A stretch of DNA of 42,655 nucleotides from Candidatus Bathyarchaeota archaeon (GTDB lineage: Archaea; Thermoproteota; Bathyarchaeia; 40CM-2-53-6), in the NCBI GenBank assembly GCA_005884195.1, contig VBBP01000016.1, forward strand, positions 1-42,655, in the 5' to 3' direction. Made by a program: the position numbers and the translations under genes. Under the pieces are notes generated by a model, which saw nothing but the letters and a program-made list of their open reading frames with translations, had not been told where the DNA came from and made no database searches. This document shows, piece after piece, positions 16,483-25,060 of this stretch. The stretch's first letter is position 1, and each line of letters begins with the position of its first letter.

Positions 16483-16547
16483 CCCCCTCTGAAACCGGTC
16501 CGGAAAGCGGAGACGCAAACCTTCCTCGGAAACCCAGGGAAAAACCC

Positions 16548-17480
16548 ATGAGCACGCCTGCGCCCGGCGCACATCAGCCTAAAGTTCATGTCTGTCCCGA
16601 ATGCGGAAGTCTCAACCTCATAGAGGACTTCGACCAAGGAGAGACTATCTGCCAAGACTGTGGTCTGGTCCTTTCCCAGAACCTAATGAGTCGCGGACCC
16701 GAATGGAGAGCATTCACGAAAGAGGAAAAGGATGAGAGAGGCAGGGTCGGGATACCAACTTCCTTCTCTATCCACGACAAGGGGCTCTCTACAGTTATCG
16801 ACCGAGTGAACAGGGACGCCTTCGGCAGACAGCTACCCTTCGAGACAAGGATGGAAATGCTCCGTCTCCGAAAATGGCAGATCCGGACCCGCGTACACTC
16901 CTCATCAGACCGTAACCTTGCTCAGGCAATGGCCGAGCTCGACCGTTTGACCGATAGACTGCACGTGCCAGCTAACGTAAAGGAAGACTCGGCCGTCGTA
17001 TATCGAAAGGCACTGGATAGCGGACTGGTGAGAGGACGCTCGATTGCCGCAATAGCAGCCGCAGCCCTCTACGCGGCATGCAGATCCAGCGAAACGCCAA
17101 GAACCCTCAAGGAGGTCGCCTCGGCAAGTCGAATCAAAAAGAAGGACGTCGCGCGTTGCTACCGCCTCCTCCTGAGAGAGCTAGAGATGGCAATGCCTGT
17201 CGAAGACCCGGTCCGCTGCATATCGAAAATCGCCAGCCGCGCCGAAATCACGATACAGACCCAGCAATCAGCCATTCAAGTATTGAAAGACGCGAGAAGT
17301 AAGGGAGTCGTAGCCGGCAAAGACCCGATGGGTCTCGCCGCAGCAGCGCTATATGTCGCCTGCGTCCTTCAACGAGAAAAGAAGACCCAGAAGGAGATCG
17401 CGGAGATTGCAAATGTTACAGAGGTTACTGTCCGGAACAGGTACAAGGGTCTGAAAGACGCCCTCGGCCTGACAGTCTGA
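16548..17480 (+). CDS. tfb: Transcription initiation factor TFB
   Basis: The archaeal homologue of TFIIB, which binds TBP-DNA at the BRE and recruits RNA polymerase. The N-terminal zinc ribbon is complete: C16-x2-C19 and C35-x2-C38 in CPECG...CQDCG. The B-finger/linker region follows (RGPEWRAFTKEEKDERGRVG, then GIPTSFSIHDKGLST). Two cyclin-like repeats occupy about 115-205 and 213-305, the second ending in TQKEIAEIANVTEVTVRNRY, the usual BRE-reading helix-turn-helix. At 310 residues it is full length. It is one of the clearest signs that the window is archaeal. Confidence 0.97.
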   Translation: MSTPAPGAHQPKVHVCPECGSLNLIEDFDQGETICQDCGLVLSQNLMSRGPEWRAFTKEEKDERGRVGIPTSFSIHDKGLSTVIDRVNRDAFGRQLPFETRMEMLRLRKWQIRTRVHSSSDRNLAQAMAELDRLTDRLHVPANVKEDSAVVYRKALDSGLVRGRSIAAIAAAALYAACRSSETPRTLKEVASASRIKKKDVARCYRLLLRELEMAMPVEDPVRCISKIASRAEITIQTQQSAIQVLKDARSKGVVAGKDPMGLAAAALYVACVLQREKKTQKEIAEIANVTEVTVRNRYKGLKDALGLTV

Positions 17481-17488
17481 GTGAGATG

Positions 17489-17737
17489 CTAACGAAGATA
17501 CTGTCGCATGCTCTGAATGTTATTGAACACCGTGCTCCACTGGGGTGACGGATTCGGCTTCGACGTGCTATACCCAGTCATGGAGATAGAGAATTTCACC
17601 CTCGGATCCCTAGAGTAGTAATAGATAATGTCCAACTTTCGCTTGGGATTCGCATTGTAGAGACTCCTCTTCAAAGCGTTGAACAAGTATTTGTTGAAGA
17701 ACTCCAGCTCAATCGAGACGGTTATCCGCTCACTCAA
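17489..17737 (-). CDS. Small hypothetical protein (possibly Pcc1-like)
   Basis: 82 residues from a TTG start, convergent with the TFB gene. ITVSIELEF followed by a helix (NKYLFNALKRSLY) and then strands (KLDIIYYY, VKFSISMTG) and a last helix (STVFNNIQSMRQYL) gives an alpha/beta order and a length like Pcc1, the small KEOPS subunit. Sequence identity to that family is not obvious, so this is only a suggestion. A TATA-like AGTATATACGG lies about 30 bases upstream on the coding strand. Confidence 0.45.
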   Translation of the reverse strand: MSERITVSIELEFFNKYLFNALKRSLYNANPKRKLDIIYYYSRDPRVKFSISMTGYSTSKPNPSPQWSTVFNNIQSMRQYLR

Positions 17738-17992
17738 TCGAGAACCTTCTTGCTCGCCTTATCCGTATATACTGGCTATACCTATTTATCAATAGCCCCT
17801 GAAGCCGATAAAATCCTCCACGAGTCCCCTAGAAAGCGCTGGAAACCTGCGGCAATCCAAAGAAACTTGGAGCAGTAGGCGGCTCGAAAACTCAGTACTG
17901 GGTATTTGTGGGTGTTAATCGTTCCTTTCCTTCCTTTCCGGAGTTACAATCCGGATTTTACCGCTGGACCCAGAGTATGTCCTAGAAATCAC

Positions 17993-18076
17993 TTGACCGA
18001 AAGGACGACCTTAATTCTCGCTCTTGGAATCGCCTGGCTATTCTGGTTTCTCTTCTTCCTCTATCTAGGCGTATGA
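17993..18076 (+). CDS. Possible 27-residue membrane micro-protein
   Basis: A TTG-started frame encoding a charged start (MTERTT) and a single strongly hydrophobic helix (LILALGIAWLFWFLFFLYLGV), then TGA. It lies just ahead of the aIF1 promoter. Short one-helix proteins exist in archaea, but a chance hydrophobic frame cannot be excluded. Confidence 0.3.
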   Translation: MTERTTLILALGIAWLFWFLFFLYLGV

Positions 18077-18097
18077 TTCACAGCCTCTGAGGGCACG

Positions 18098-18106
18098 CTT
18101 AAATAC
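18098..18106 (+). promoter_or_regulatory. TATA box of the aIF1 gene
   Basis: CTTAAATAC, about 60 bases before the ATG at 18163, predicting a leader of about 35 bases. Confidence 0.4.
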
Positions 18107-18162
18107 GCAAGTCGAACCTGTATAGTTCGTGGACGATTACAAGGGAGCATTGGGCTTCTAGA

Positions 18163-18471
18163 ATGGCCGACGTGTGCTCTACCTGCGGCCTTCCCAAAGA
18201 CCTATGCGTCTGCGGCACCATAAGCATGGAGCAGCAGACCGTAAAAGTGCGAATGGAGATGCGCAAATGGGGCAAACCGGCCACCATAGTTGAAGGAATA
18301 GACGGGAAAAGCGTGGACCTTCCAGATCTGGCAACAAAACTGAAAACATATTGCGCCTGCGGAGGAACCTCGAAGAACAACGCCATCATCCTACAAGGAG
18401 ACCATCGCGACAAAGTGAAAAAAGTTCTAGTCGGATATGGCTTCCCGGAAGCCAGTATCGAACTTCACTAG
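18163..18471 (+). CDS. Translation initiation factor aIF1 (SUI1)
   Basis: The SUI1 domain is recognisable: KVRMEMRKWGKPATIVEGID, LKTYCACGGTSKN, ILQGDHRDKVKKVLVGYGFP. It binds the small ribosomal subunit and monitors start-codon choice. An N-terminal extension carries CSTCGLPKDLCVC, a Cys cluster seen in archaeal aIF1 that may bind zinc. At 102 residues it has the normal length. It is followed 14 bases later by a zinc-ribbon gene on the same strand. Confidence 0.93.
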   Translation: MADVCSTCGLPKDLCVCGTISMEQQTVKVRMEMRKWGKPATIVEGIDGKSVDLPDLATKLKTYCACGGTSKNNAIILQGDHRDKVKKVLVGYGFPEASIELH

Positions 18472-18485
18472 GACCCCTGAAAATC

Positions 18486-18683
18486 GTGTCCACTCTGAAG
18501 GAAATCCTTGGGTCATTTCGGAAAGGCCCAGTCGGATTCCGAACATGTCCTATGTGCGGTTCTTCCGTCGTAAGATCTCGAACTCCACTGGAGGGGTGGA
18601 TACTGCCCGTAAAGTATGTCTGCAAGAACTGCGGGTACGAAGGGTTCGTGGCCTTGGAAGGAGAGCGAGAGGCCAAACCTTAG
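18486..18683 (+). CDS. Small zinc-ribbon protein
   Basis: 65 residues starting at GTG. Two Cys knuckles, TCPMCGSSVV and YVCKNCGYEG, form a zinc ribbon, separated by a short PLEGWILPVK segment. The start is chosen by the spacing after aIF1 (14 bases); an upstream extension would overlap aIF1 without sense. It is probably co-transcribed with aIF1. The role is unknown; such ribbons are found in translation- and transcription-related proteins. Confidence 0.6.
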   Translation: MSTLKEILGSFRKGPVGFRTCPMCGSSVVRSRTPLEGWILPVKYVCKNCGYEGFVALEGEREAKP

Positions 18684-18696
18684 AACGTTCAAGTTT

Positions 18697-19800
18697 TCAA
18701 GACACCGCAAGGATCCTGATCATTTCTGATTCGAAAACCTCTGGACGGAACTGCCTCGCCCTGACAGACGCGGCTGTGGAAAGTTCTCGCCGAAGACTAT
18801 CATTTTCAGCGAGCATAACAATCTGTCTTGCTGCCACGGACAAATTACTCCATCGGAAACCCACGTCACTAGTGACGATCTCCCTGGGTCCACCGCTGTC
18901 GTGAACAATGGGAACGCATCCAGCGGCCATAGCCTCAACAATCGTTATTCCAAAATGCTCGTTTTGAGCACAGTGAACATACGCCATAGCTCGACCGAGA
19001 ACGTCCCTCACCTTTCTCAACGGTGAAAGAACAAACGACAAGTTTTCCGGCGCGCTCGTCTTAAGCTGGTCATAGTAAGCTGAGGTATCTTCTGATAGAC
19101 TTCCTATGGCTACAAATCTTGTCTTAGGAACGATTCGAGCCAACTCAACAAACAAATGAAATCTCTTTTCTGGAACAATCCTACCGATCGTCACTACCAT
19201 GTTTTCTCTTGACTTCACATTGGTGAACTCAGAAAAATCCTCGACCGGACAAGGAGGGTATACAGTCTTCGAATCGCGTTCCCACTTCTTCGCTACGAAT
19301 CCTCGTGTAAAGTCTGAGACGCTCAGCAGGATTCCCACTCGGCGGACGCGATTCCGGTAATATGTGCTCGCCGGCCGATAGTACAAGCGCCACACCGGAG
19401 ATGAGCCTGTTTGCAAATGAGAGAAATATTCTGGAAAATAACAATACTGGATGACCGGAGCACGTGTTGAAGGGACGTATCCAATATCTTGTGTGCTAAG
19501 CACGATGTCAAAAGAATCTCGCGAGAGGGCTTTCCGCATCCAAAGGCAGTGATAGACTAGCCTCTGGTAAAGGAGAAAGCGAGTGCCAAGGATGGGCTTG
19601 AAAGATGGGTAGTAGAAGCGGTCTACCTTGTCGAAGAGCCCTGGGCAACCGTAAAAGTCCTCGAAACTCGCCTCGTCAAACTCTTCGCTGAGAAGAGATA
19701 CCTCGTGACCGGCTCTAGTGGCCGCGAGGATCGAATGAATTGCAACTCTCTCGCCGCCTCCTTTGACACTCAGGCGCGGGTGAATGAGGAGGACCTTCAT
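18697..19800 (-). CDS. GT4-family glycosyltransferase
   Basis: 367 residues with a GT-B layout. The N-terminal domain begins MKVLLIHPRLSVKGGGERV (Gly-rich loop). The C-terminal domain has VVTIGRIVPEKRFHLFVELA and the donor-binding HFGITIVEAMAAGCVPIVHD with the EX7E motif (nucleotide-sugar binding). The sugars are unknown; layout and WRLYY segment resemble ALG11-like mannosyltransferases. It is the last gene of the leftward glycan cluster, 35 bases after the epimerase gene. Confidence 0.88.
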   Translation of the reverse strand: MKVLLIHPRLSVKGGGERVAIHSILAATRAGHEVSLLSEEFDEASFEDFYGCPGLFDKVDRFYYPSFKPILGTRFLLYQRLVYHCLWMRKALSRDSFDIVLSTQDIGYVPSTRAPVIQYCYFPEYFSHLQTGSSPVWRLYYRPASTYYRNRVRRVGILLSVSDFTRGFVAKKWERDSKTVYPPCPVEDFSEFTNVKSRENMVVTIGRIVPEKRFHLFVELARIVPKTRFVAIGSLSEDTSAYYDQLKTSAPENLSFVLSPLRKVRDVLGRAMAYVHCAQNEHFGITIVEAMAAGCVPIVHDSGGPREIVTSDVGFRWSNLSVAARQIVMLAENDSLRRELSTAASVRARQFRPEVFESEMIRILAVS

Positions 19801-19835
19801 GGGCTAACGGAGAGAGCGGAAGTTAGAGTGCTGTT

Positions 19836-20795
19836 TTAACCGTTCTTTGAATTCCACATCTTGACAGTGAGCTTTAGTCCCTCCTGAAGAGTGTGCGATG
19901 GCTTCCAATCTAATTCCTTCGATATTTTCGAGTTGTCCAGCACTAGATATTGCGGGTCTTGCGACTTCGGCCGTTGAGGGTACCCTGGTGGATAGGATCC
20001 GAAAACGATCTTCCCCGTGTACCCTGTCATTTGGGTCAACATCTTTGCCAGCTCAGAGTTCGTAACGGGATTGCCGGGTGAAACATTGTAGACTTGACCT
20101 ACCGCTTGGGCCGATTTGGCAGCAAGGACGTAAGCGCTGACATGGTCTTCGGCAAACATATAGTCTCGGATGGAGTCAGGAGCTCCAACATAGCAGGTTT
20201 CTCCCGCAAGCATTTTGGATATGAGGTATTCTGTGTAAAATCCTCCTTCGCCGGTTCTTCCATAGCTGTTGATCGGTCGAAGCACAGTCCCTTTTAGATG
20301 GTACACTCTGTCTGCCATCTGAACATACTGATCAGCGGCTGATTTTGTGACAGCGTATGGGGAAGCTGGATTTAGCAACGCGTCTTCTGCAATGGGTTTG
20401 TTCCCATTTTGCCATCCGTATACCTCGGCGGTAGACGCCGCTATCAGTCGTGCGTTAGGTGCTTCTCCTAAAATTGCATGAACGAGGTTCACTGTCCCTT
20501 CGAAATTTGTAGCGATGTACGGGTAGGGATCGTCAAACGACAACCTGACTGGAGTCAGCGCTCCCAGATGAAAAATTATCTCGGGTTCTGAAGCTTCGAC
20601 AGCTGACAGAACGGAGTGGAATGTTCCAAGGTCTCCCTCTATGAGACGCACTTGGGAAATTACTTCTTTAATTCGGCTTAGTTCTCTTTCAGATGTATGC
20701 CGGACTAGACCGTGAACGTTGTAACCATCCTTTACCAGGCGAGAAGCTAATCTTGAACCTATGAACCCAGTTATTCCTGTTATGAGGACATTCAT
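19836..20795 (-). CDS. NAD-dependent nucleotide-sugar epimerase/dehydratase
   Basis: 319 residues of the extended short-chain dehydrogenase type. GITGFIGSRLASRL is the NAD-binding GxxGxxG, STAEVYG carries the catalytic Ser/Thr, and YAVTKSAADQY the YxxxK. It resembles GDP-mannose 4,6-dehydratase/GDP-4-keto reductase relatives, but the substrate cannot be read from the sequence. The start overlaps the end of the upstream nucleotidyltransferase by four bases, so the two are probably coupled: one makes an activated sugar and the other modifies it. Confidence 0.85.
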   Translation of the reverse strand: MNVLITGITGFIGSRLASRLVKDGYNVHGLVRHTSERELSRIKEVISQVRLIEGDLGTFHSVLSAVEASEPEIIFHLGALTPVRLSFDDPYPYIATNFEGTVNLVHAILGEAPNARLIAASTAEVYGWQNGNKPIAEDALLNPASPYAVTKSAADQYVQMADRVYHLKGTVLRPINSYGRTGEGGFYTEYLISKMLAGETCYVGAPDSIRDYMFAEDHVSAYVLAAKSAQAVGQVYNVSPGNPVTNSELAKMLTQMTGYTGKIVFGSYPPGYPQRPKSQDPQYLVLDNSKISKELDWKPSHTLQEGLKLTVKMWNSKNG

Positions 20796-21514
20796 TTTGG
20801 CCTCAATTCCTTGAGCGATTCATCAGCTTCCTCAAGCTCTCTCAACGAGTTCACGGTGATGAAGTACCCGCGGTGCTTGAAGGCTTTTAGCTTATTCATC
20901 CTCGCCAACTTTGGGAAGGTTGCTCTTTCTACGTCGCCTCTTTTTGGGAGGTAGCTTAGCACTTTCCGGTCGAAGACGTAGACTCCCATCGAAATGAAGA
21001 GATCGTTCAGAATTGGTTTCTCGACGAAGCCTTCACAAAATCCCTTCTGGTTAATCTCTACCAGGCCAAAAGGCAGCTTTGGATGCACGACCGCGATTGA
21101 TGCTAAGCAACCATTCCCCTGATGGGTGTTGTAGATCCTGTCAAGTCTGAGGTCCGTTATTTGGTCTCCGTTGAGAGCGAAAAACGAAGGGGAATCCACA
21201 TAGCGGGAAATCGCGAGACGAAATCCTTCACTTGTTCCGCCTTCCACGGTGTGCACACTGTACTGTATATCTACTCCAAACTTTCCCCCGTTTCCGAAGT
21301 AGCGCATTATTTTTTCTTTCAAATAGGCTACTCCTATCACCAAGTCTGTTACTCTGTTTTGCTGGAGCCATTCAACAACCCATTCGAGGAGAGGTTTCCC
21401 GCCGACATTAACCAATCCCTTTGGAATATCATGAGTAATAGGCCTTAATCGGAGGCCTTCTCCACCTGAGAGGATTACGGCAGTCTTAGGAGTTCTCATT
21501 CGACTTTCAAACAA
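20792..21514 (-). CDS. Sugar-1-phosphate nucleotidyltransferase
   Basis: 240 residues (an inner start at MRTPKTAVILSGGE is also possible). The pyrophosphorylase motif LSGGEGLRLRPITHDIPKGL is intact, and FFALNGDQIT holds the metal-binding Asp. FVEKP is the sugar-binding EKP. It makes an NDP-sugar from NTP and a sugar 1-phosphate (glucose or mannose type). No left-handed beta-helix tail is present, unlike the enzyme at 30012-31055. A 143-base gap separates it from the upstream epimerase gene, which may hold a second promoter. Confidence 0.87.
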   Translation of the reverse strand: MFESRMRTPKTAVILSGGEGLRLRPITHDIPKGLVNVGGKPLLEWVVEWLQQNRVTDLVIGVAYLKEKIMRYFGNGGKFGVDIQYSVHTVEGGTSEGFRLAISRYVDSPSFFALNGDQITDLRLDRIYNTHQGNGCLASIAVVHPKLPFGLVEINQKGFCEGFVEKPILNDLFISMGVYVFDRKVLSYLPKRGDVERATFPKLARMNKLKAFKHRGYFITVNSLRELEEADESLKELRPK

Positions 21515-21657
21515 TCCTTCGTCTCAGATTGGGGCCGGGTGCTCATGTTCAGCAGCTTTGAACGCGCTCGGTTTGCCCTGAATAGGTAAGGTTTCGCTAG
21601 CGGGGACAGTTTGGGAACTCAACTTTGGAGTCTTTGACCTCCCATTTCACTTGAGAC

Positions 21658-22590
21658 TCAAAAAGAGCTTGCCAGAAACCTCAACCATTGGATCGTCGGA
21701 GGCAATCCCTCAGAAAGCCGATACTTGGGACGAAAGCGGATCTTCATTCGAGCCGCCGAGATATTGGCTTGACTGTGTCTGACCTCCCCGACTCGAGGAG
21801 GAGCATGGATGGGTCGTAGCTTCTTCAAATCGAAAAGCTGGAGAACCACCTGCGCAAGAGACGTGATGCTGGTTGCTCTTCCGGTCCCGACGTTCAATAT
21901 TGTCCCACCAGGGACTCGCTGTGTCAATGCGGCGACGGTTGCTCCTATCACGTCTCTGATGAAGATGAAGTCTCTCGTTTGCCTGCCATCACCGAAAATT
22001 ATCGGAGGTTTCCCATGTACGGCTTCCCTGACAAAACGGGTAATGACTCCTGCATAACGGTCAGATTGTCCTGGGCCATAAACATTGAAGTACCTAAGAA
22101 TAACGGTAGGAATGTCGTACAAACTCGCGTAGACCCTACAATAGTACTCGGAGGCGAGCTTGGACGAGGCGTAAGGCGAGGCAGGTGCTGGTATGTCTGT
22201 CTCTCGACAGCTCGATTTTTTGTCGCCGTAAATCGCGGCCGTGGACGCGAATACGAATCGCTCACTGTCTATCTTCCGAGCGAAATCAAGCATTCGACAA
22301 GTTGCCTCTATGTTTGCTCGGACGGTAAGTAGAGGTCGTCGGACAGATTCCTGAACCGAAGTGTTCGCGGCCAAATGCACTACTTTCGTGCCCGGTACGC
22401 TTCGCAATCGTGAATTAGTACTGTTCACATCGCCTTGATAATACGTCAGTCTCCTGGAGCGGGGGAGAATCTTTGGCCTCGGGATCTTGTCCAAGGCCTC
22501 GACCTCAAATCCCTCTCGGAGAAGTTCAGTAACCAAGTGTCTCCCGATGAATCCCCCTCCCCCCGTGACTAACACCGATCTACTGGTCAA
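21658..22590 (-). CDS. UDP-glucose 4-epimerase-like protein
   Basis: 310 residues of the extended SDR family: TGGGGFIGRHLVTELL (NAD binding), HLAANTSV, FASTAAIYG (catalytic Ser/Thr) and YASSKLASEYY (YxxxK). The RYFNVYGPGQ segment and the later TRDFIFIRDV are typical of GalE-type and related epimerases. It overlaps the GT2 gene upstream by four bases (coupled). It probably supplies a sugar epimer for the glycan assembled by the cluster. Confidence 0.85.
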   Translation of the reverse strand: MTSRSVLVTGGGGFIGRHLVTELLREGFEVEALDKIPRPKILPRSRRLTYYQGDVNSTNSRLRSVPGTKVVHLAANTSVQESVRRPLLTVRANIEATCRMLDFARKIDSERFVFASTAAIYGDKKSSCRETDIPAPASPYASSKLASEYYCRVYASLYDIPTVILRYFNVYGPGQSDRYAGVITRFVREAVHGKPPIIFGDGRQTRDFIFIRDVIGATVAALTQRVPGGTILNVGTGRATSITSLAQVVLQLFDLKKLRPIHAPPRVGEVRHSQANISAARMKIRFRPKYRLSEGLPPTIQWLRFLASSF

Positions 22591-23384
22591 GTCTTCCTTC
22601 TCTCCAAATGATTATTTCCCCGACGCCGTTTGTCTTTGCCTATCTGGGTCCTGAGATAACCGTACAGAACGAATGGGCGAAGCCTCAGGATCGAGTGAAG
22701 GAGAGTCCGTAGTAGGGAGACTTCGAGTTGGCTTCGAGCTTCACCTGCTTTGATCTGGTAGAACACGGACCGCGCGAGACTCATCTTGCGGAGATGGAGT
22801 GCGACGAGACTCGTGTCCATCTTCACCTTCTCTCCGTGTTTCTTGAGTCGGATGTCAAGATCGGTATCGGGAGCCATGACATCGCGAAACCCTGCGACTT
22901 CCGCGAGCGCTCTCATGGAGATGCTCCTAGCGCCTCCCCGGGCTTCTCGACCAAGTGGTGTAAACAAATAGCTTCTTTCCCAGAAAGAAACAAAATAATT
23001 CATCAATCCCTGACTCGGATCGGTCCGGACTAGGGCCGATACGGAGGCCCATTCCGCGCAAGAAGCGGACGTTTTCTCTAAGAATGAAGTCGGCACGAGT
23101 ATGTCTGCGTCAACAATCGCAAGAACCTCGCCAACAGCATTCTTTCTTCCAATTTCCAGACTCTCAGCATAGCTATTCTTCCATAGCTTTTCCCGTTTCT
23201 CTATGACAATCGAATTCCTTGGAAGCATGCCCTTGGACACGGCAACGGTATCGTCAGTGCATCTGTCTGCGACAAGGATGATTCGTACGGGTGGAACGGA
23301 TTGTCGTAGAATTCCTTCAAGCGATTTTCGAACATAGGCCTCCTCGTTGTGGGCGCAGATCAGTACCGTCACGTCGACGGGCAA
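22587..23384 (-). CDS. GT2-family glycosyltransferase
   Basis: 265 residues. The start DVTVLICAHNEEAYVRKSLEGIL and the LAIVDADILVP (DxD-like) motif are typical of GT2 enzymes, and MAPDTDLDIRLKKHGEKV resembles the ED/acceptor region. There is no clear membrane segment; the C-terminus is basic (KDKRRRGNNHLERRK). It transfers a sugar from an NDP-sugar to lipid or growing glycan. Start lies 7 bases after the membrane-protein gene. Confidence 0.87.
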   Translation of the reverse strand: MPVDVTVLICAHNEEAYVRKSLEGILRQSVPPVRIILVADRCTDDTVAVSKGMLPRNSIVIEKREKLWKNSYAESLEIGRKNAVGEVLAIVDADILVPTSFLEKTSASCAEWASVSALVRTDPSQGLMNYFVSFWERSYLFTPLGREARGGARSISMRALAEVAGFRDVMAPDTDLDIRLKKHGEKVKMDTSLVALHLRKMSLARSVFYQIKAGEARSQLEVSLLRTLLHSILRLRPFVLYGYLRTQIGKDKRRRGNNHLERRKT

Positions 23385-23391
23385 AAGGAAA

Positions 23392-23823
23392 CTACTCGAT
23401 GTTCACCGCAAGCAAATACACTATAGCGGCAACAACGAAGAAGAAGACAAGGGGCACGTACCAGAGCAGGAGGCCCCCTGTCACCAATACGACAAGCGCT
23501 CCGAGATCCGCCTTATCTTTCCTTTTAGACAAGTCTATGTTCCATATCCCCAGAGAATAGAGGCTCAATGCTAGAACACCTAACACGGCCGCAACGTTGA
23601 AGAAGAGTACGGGAAGAATCGAGCCACCGATGGGCTTGTCGTTAGGAATGGTGGGAACAATGTTCACTAAAGGCCCGAGCAAGAAACGGAGACCGAAAAC
23701 CTCTCCGAGGCCGAAAACAGCCCAAGCAAAGGGAAGTAGAAGGAGCCGTTTCTCCAAGAGTTCTCTCGAACGTCCGCCGACCGATATTTCATATAAGCCT
23801 TCCCAGATACATAGAACTTTCAT
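23392..23823 (-). CDS. Multi-pass membrane protein at head of glycan cluster
   Basis: 143 residues with three to four hydrophobic segments (LLLLPFAWAVFGLGEVFGL, SILPVLFFNVAAVLGVLALSLYSL, and LGALVVLVTGGLLLWYVPLVFFFVVAAIVYLL). No family is recognised. It is the first gene of the leftward glycan cluster and so may be part of its membrane machinery. It is transcribed divergently from the broken integrase 40 bases away. Confidence 0.6.
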   Translation of the reverse strand: MKVLCIWEGLYEISVGGRSRELLEKRLLLLPFAWAVFGLGEVFGLRFLLGPLVNIVPTIPNDKPIGGSILPVLFFNVAAVLGVLALSLYSLGIWNIDLSKRKDKADLGALVVLVTGGLLLWYVPLVFFFVVAAIVYLLAVNIE

Positions 23824-23862
23824 TCTACGAATCTGCCTTGCCTTAGTGAGGGGAGTTCGCTA

Positions 23863-24562
23863 ATGCAGGTAAGCCGAAACGTCATAGATGCAGAGGAATG
23901 GGCGAACGAGTCAAGCCTTTCTGAGCGTGGAAGGATTGGAAGACGAGATACGCTCAAGAGGCTTCTCAAGACCAATGGAAAGGCTACCTTTGTTGAGTTG
24001 TTCGAAGACATTCGGACCGACAAGGTAACGGTCTATTCAGCGTGTAAGAAATTCGTTGACACTATGAGAAAAGACGGTCTGAAGCCTTCTGTTGTTTACG
24101 TTCATCGCTCCCGGCTTCCAGAGTTGTTCCAATCAGTGCTCGGAGAGGAGAACTTCAGCAAGACAGTATTCAATCGCTTAGTTCCGAAGGGGGATAGTTA
24201 CGTCACGACGAGAAAGGCGATTCCTACTTGGGAACAGGTCAAGTATATGCTCAAGATTTCGACCCCGCAGTATCGTTGTTTGATTGCTTCATTGGCTACG
24301 GCAGGCTGGCGAATTATGGAAGCGTTGACGCGGAAGATGTCGGACTTAGATTCGCGAAAAGGGTTACGCCCGAATCAAGCTACAAGCAAGAGAGACTAAG
24401 GCAAGAGAGTTTCGCTACGTCTTCTTGCCGAAAGAGGTTGTTGATATGGTCAAAGCCTACCATCTATCAGTCTCTTCCGAGTGGATTTTCCCTGGAGAGA
24501 AGGGCAATCATCTATCCTATGCTGGAATGAGGATCCGATTTCCCAATGTTTTTATGTTTTAG
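23863..24562 (+). pseudogene. Tyrosine integrase, frameshifted and truncated
   Basis: The first frame (to about 24358) encodes a core-binding region and box I with the catalytic Arg (SLATAGWRIMEALTRKMSDLD). Around the GAAAAGGG run at 24356-24363 the coding sense moves to the next frame, which continues with KGYARIKLQARETKAREFRY, VFLPKEVVDMVKAY and GNHLSYAGMRIRF up to a TAG at 24560-24562. This joined product then stops just before the HxxR, His/Trp and Tyr motifs. So it has both a one-base frameshift and a missing catalytic end. It marks a second, decayed mobile-element site in the window. Confidence 0.75.
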
Positions 24563-24592
24563 CGTGGGGATGGTATTATTGAGGAAACTAAT

Positions 24593-25060
24593 ATGAAAAA
24601 CACGGTTCTCACAGCCTTAGTGATCCTGGCCTTCGGTGCACTAGCCACTAGCATCTTGCCCGTGTTTGCTTACTCGTCTGACCCCCAGCCAGGGTGGACC
24701 TATTATGTGGTCTATAATCAGAGCGATGGTTCCATTGTATGGGCAGCGGGTTGCAGTCCTCCTCCTGCCGCCTGTTCGCCGGTCTTGCGACAGGGAGAAG
24801 CTCTGGTCTGGATAACGGACCAGCCTGCGCTTGTGAACCAGTTTTTCGAGGATGCGCACAACGGGAAAATGGGTAACTGGCACGTTAACACAACAACTCA
24901 CGCCGTTGAAGTCATGACCCCGAGTAGCATCGGCCTTGCTTCTCCTTTGCAGAGCTCCCTCGTCACACAAATGCTATACAGAGGGATCCTTACCGGGTTA
25001 GGAGCAATAGGCATTCTTCTATCCGGAATAGCCATAAAGCGAAGACACTTCGACAAATAG
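24593..25060 (+). CDS. Membrane-anchored extracellular protein
   Basis: 155 residues. A signal peptide (MKNTVLTALVILAFGALATSILPVFA) is followed by an external domain of about 100 residues with two nearby Cys (CSPPPAACSP), and a C-terminal membrane helix (LTGLGAIGILLSGIAI) with a basic tail (KRRHFDK). No family is recognised. A TTTTTATG run about 45 bases upstream (24549-24556) could be the TATA box. It lies directly after the broken integrase, as cargo would. Confidence 0.6.
   Translation: MKNTVLTALVILAFGALATSILPVFAYSSDPQPGWTYYVVYNQSDGSIVWAAGCSPPPAACSPVLRQGEALVWITDQPALVNQFFEDAHNGKMGNWHVNTTTHAVEVMTPSSIGLASPLQSSLVTQMLYRGILTGLGAIGILLSGIAIKRRHFDK

Larger units (their letters stand above)
17738..18162. 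other. Intergenic region between hypothetical gene and aIF1
   Basis: It contains the presumed promoter of the leftward gene (17763-17775), a pyrimidine-rich run (about 17921-17938), the possible micro-ORF at 17993-18076 and the aIF1 promoter. Confidence 0.4.

Noticed and set aside
18437-18904. Long plus-strand frame across the zinc-ribbon gene and GT4 gene
   Set aside because: It is a shadow of the aIF1/zinc-ribbon genes and the antisense of the GT4 gene.
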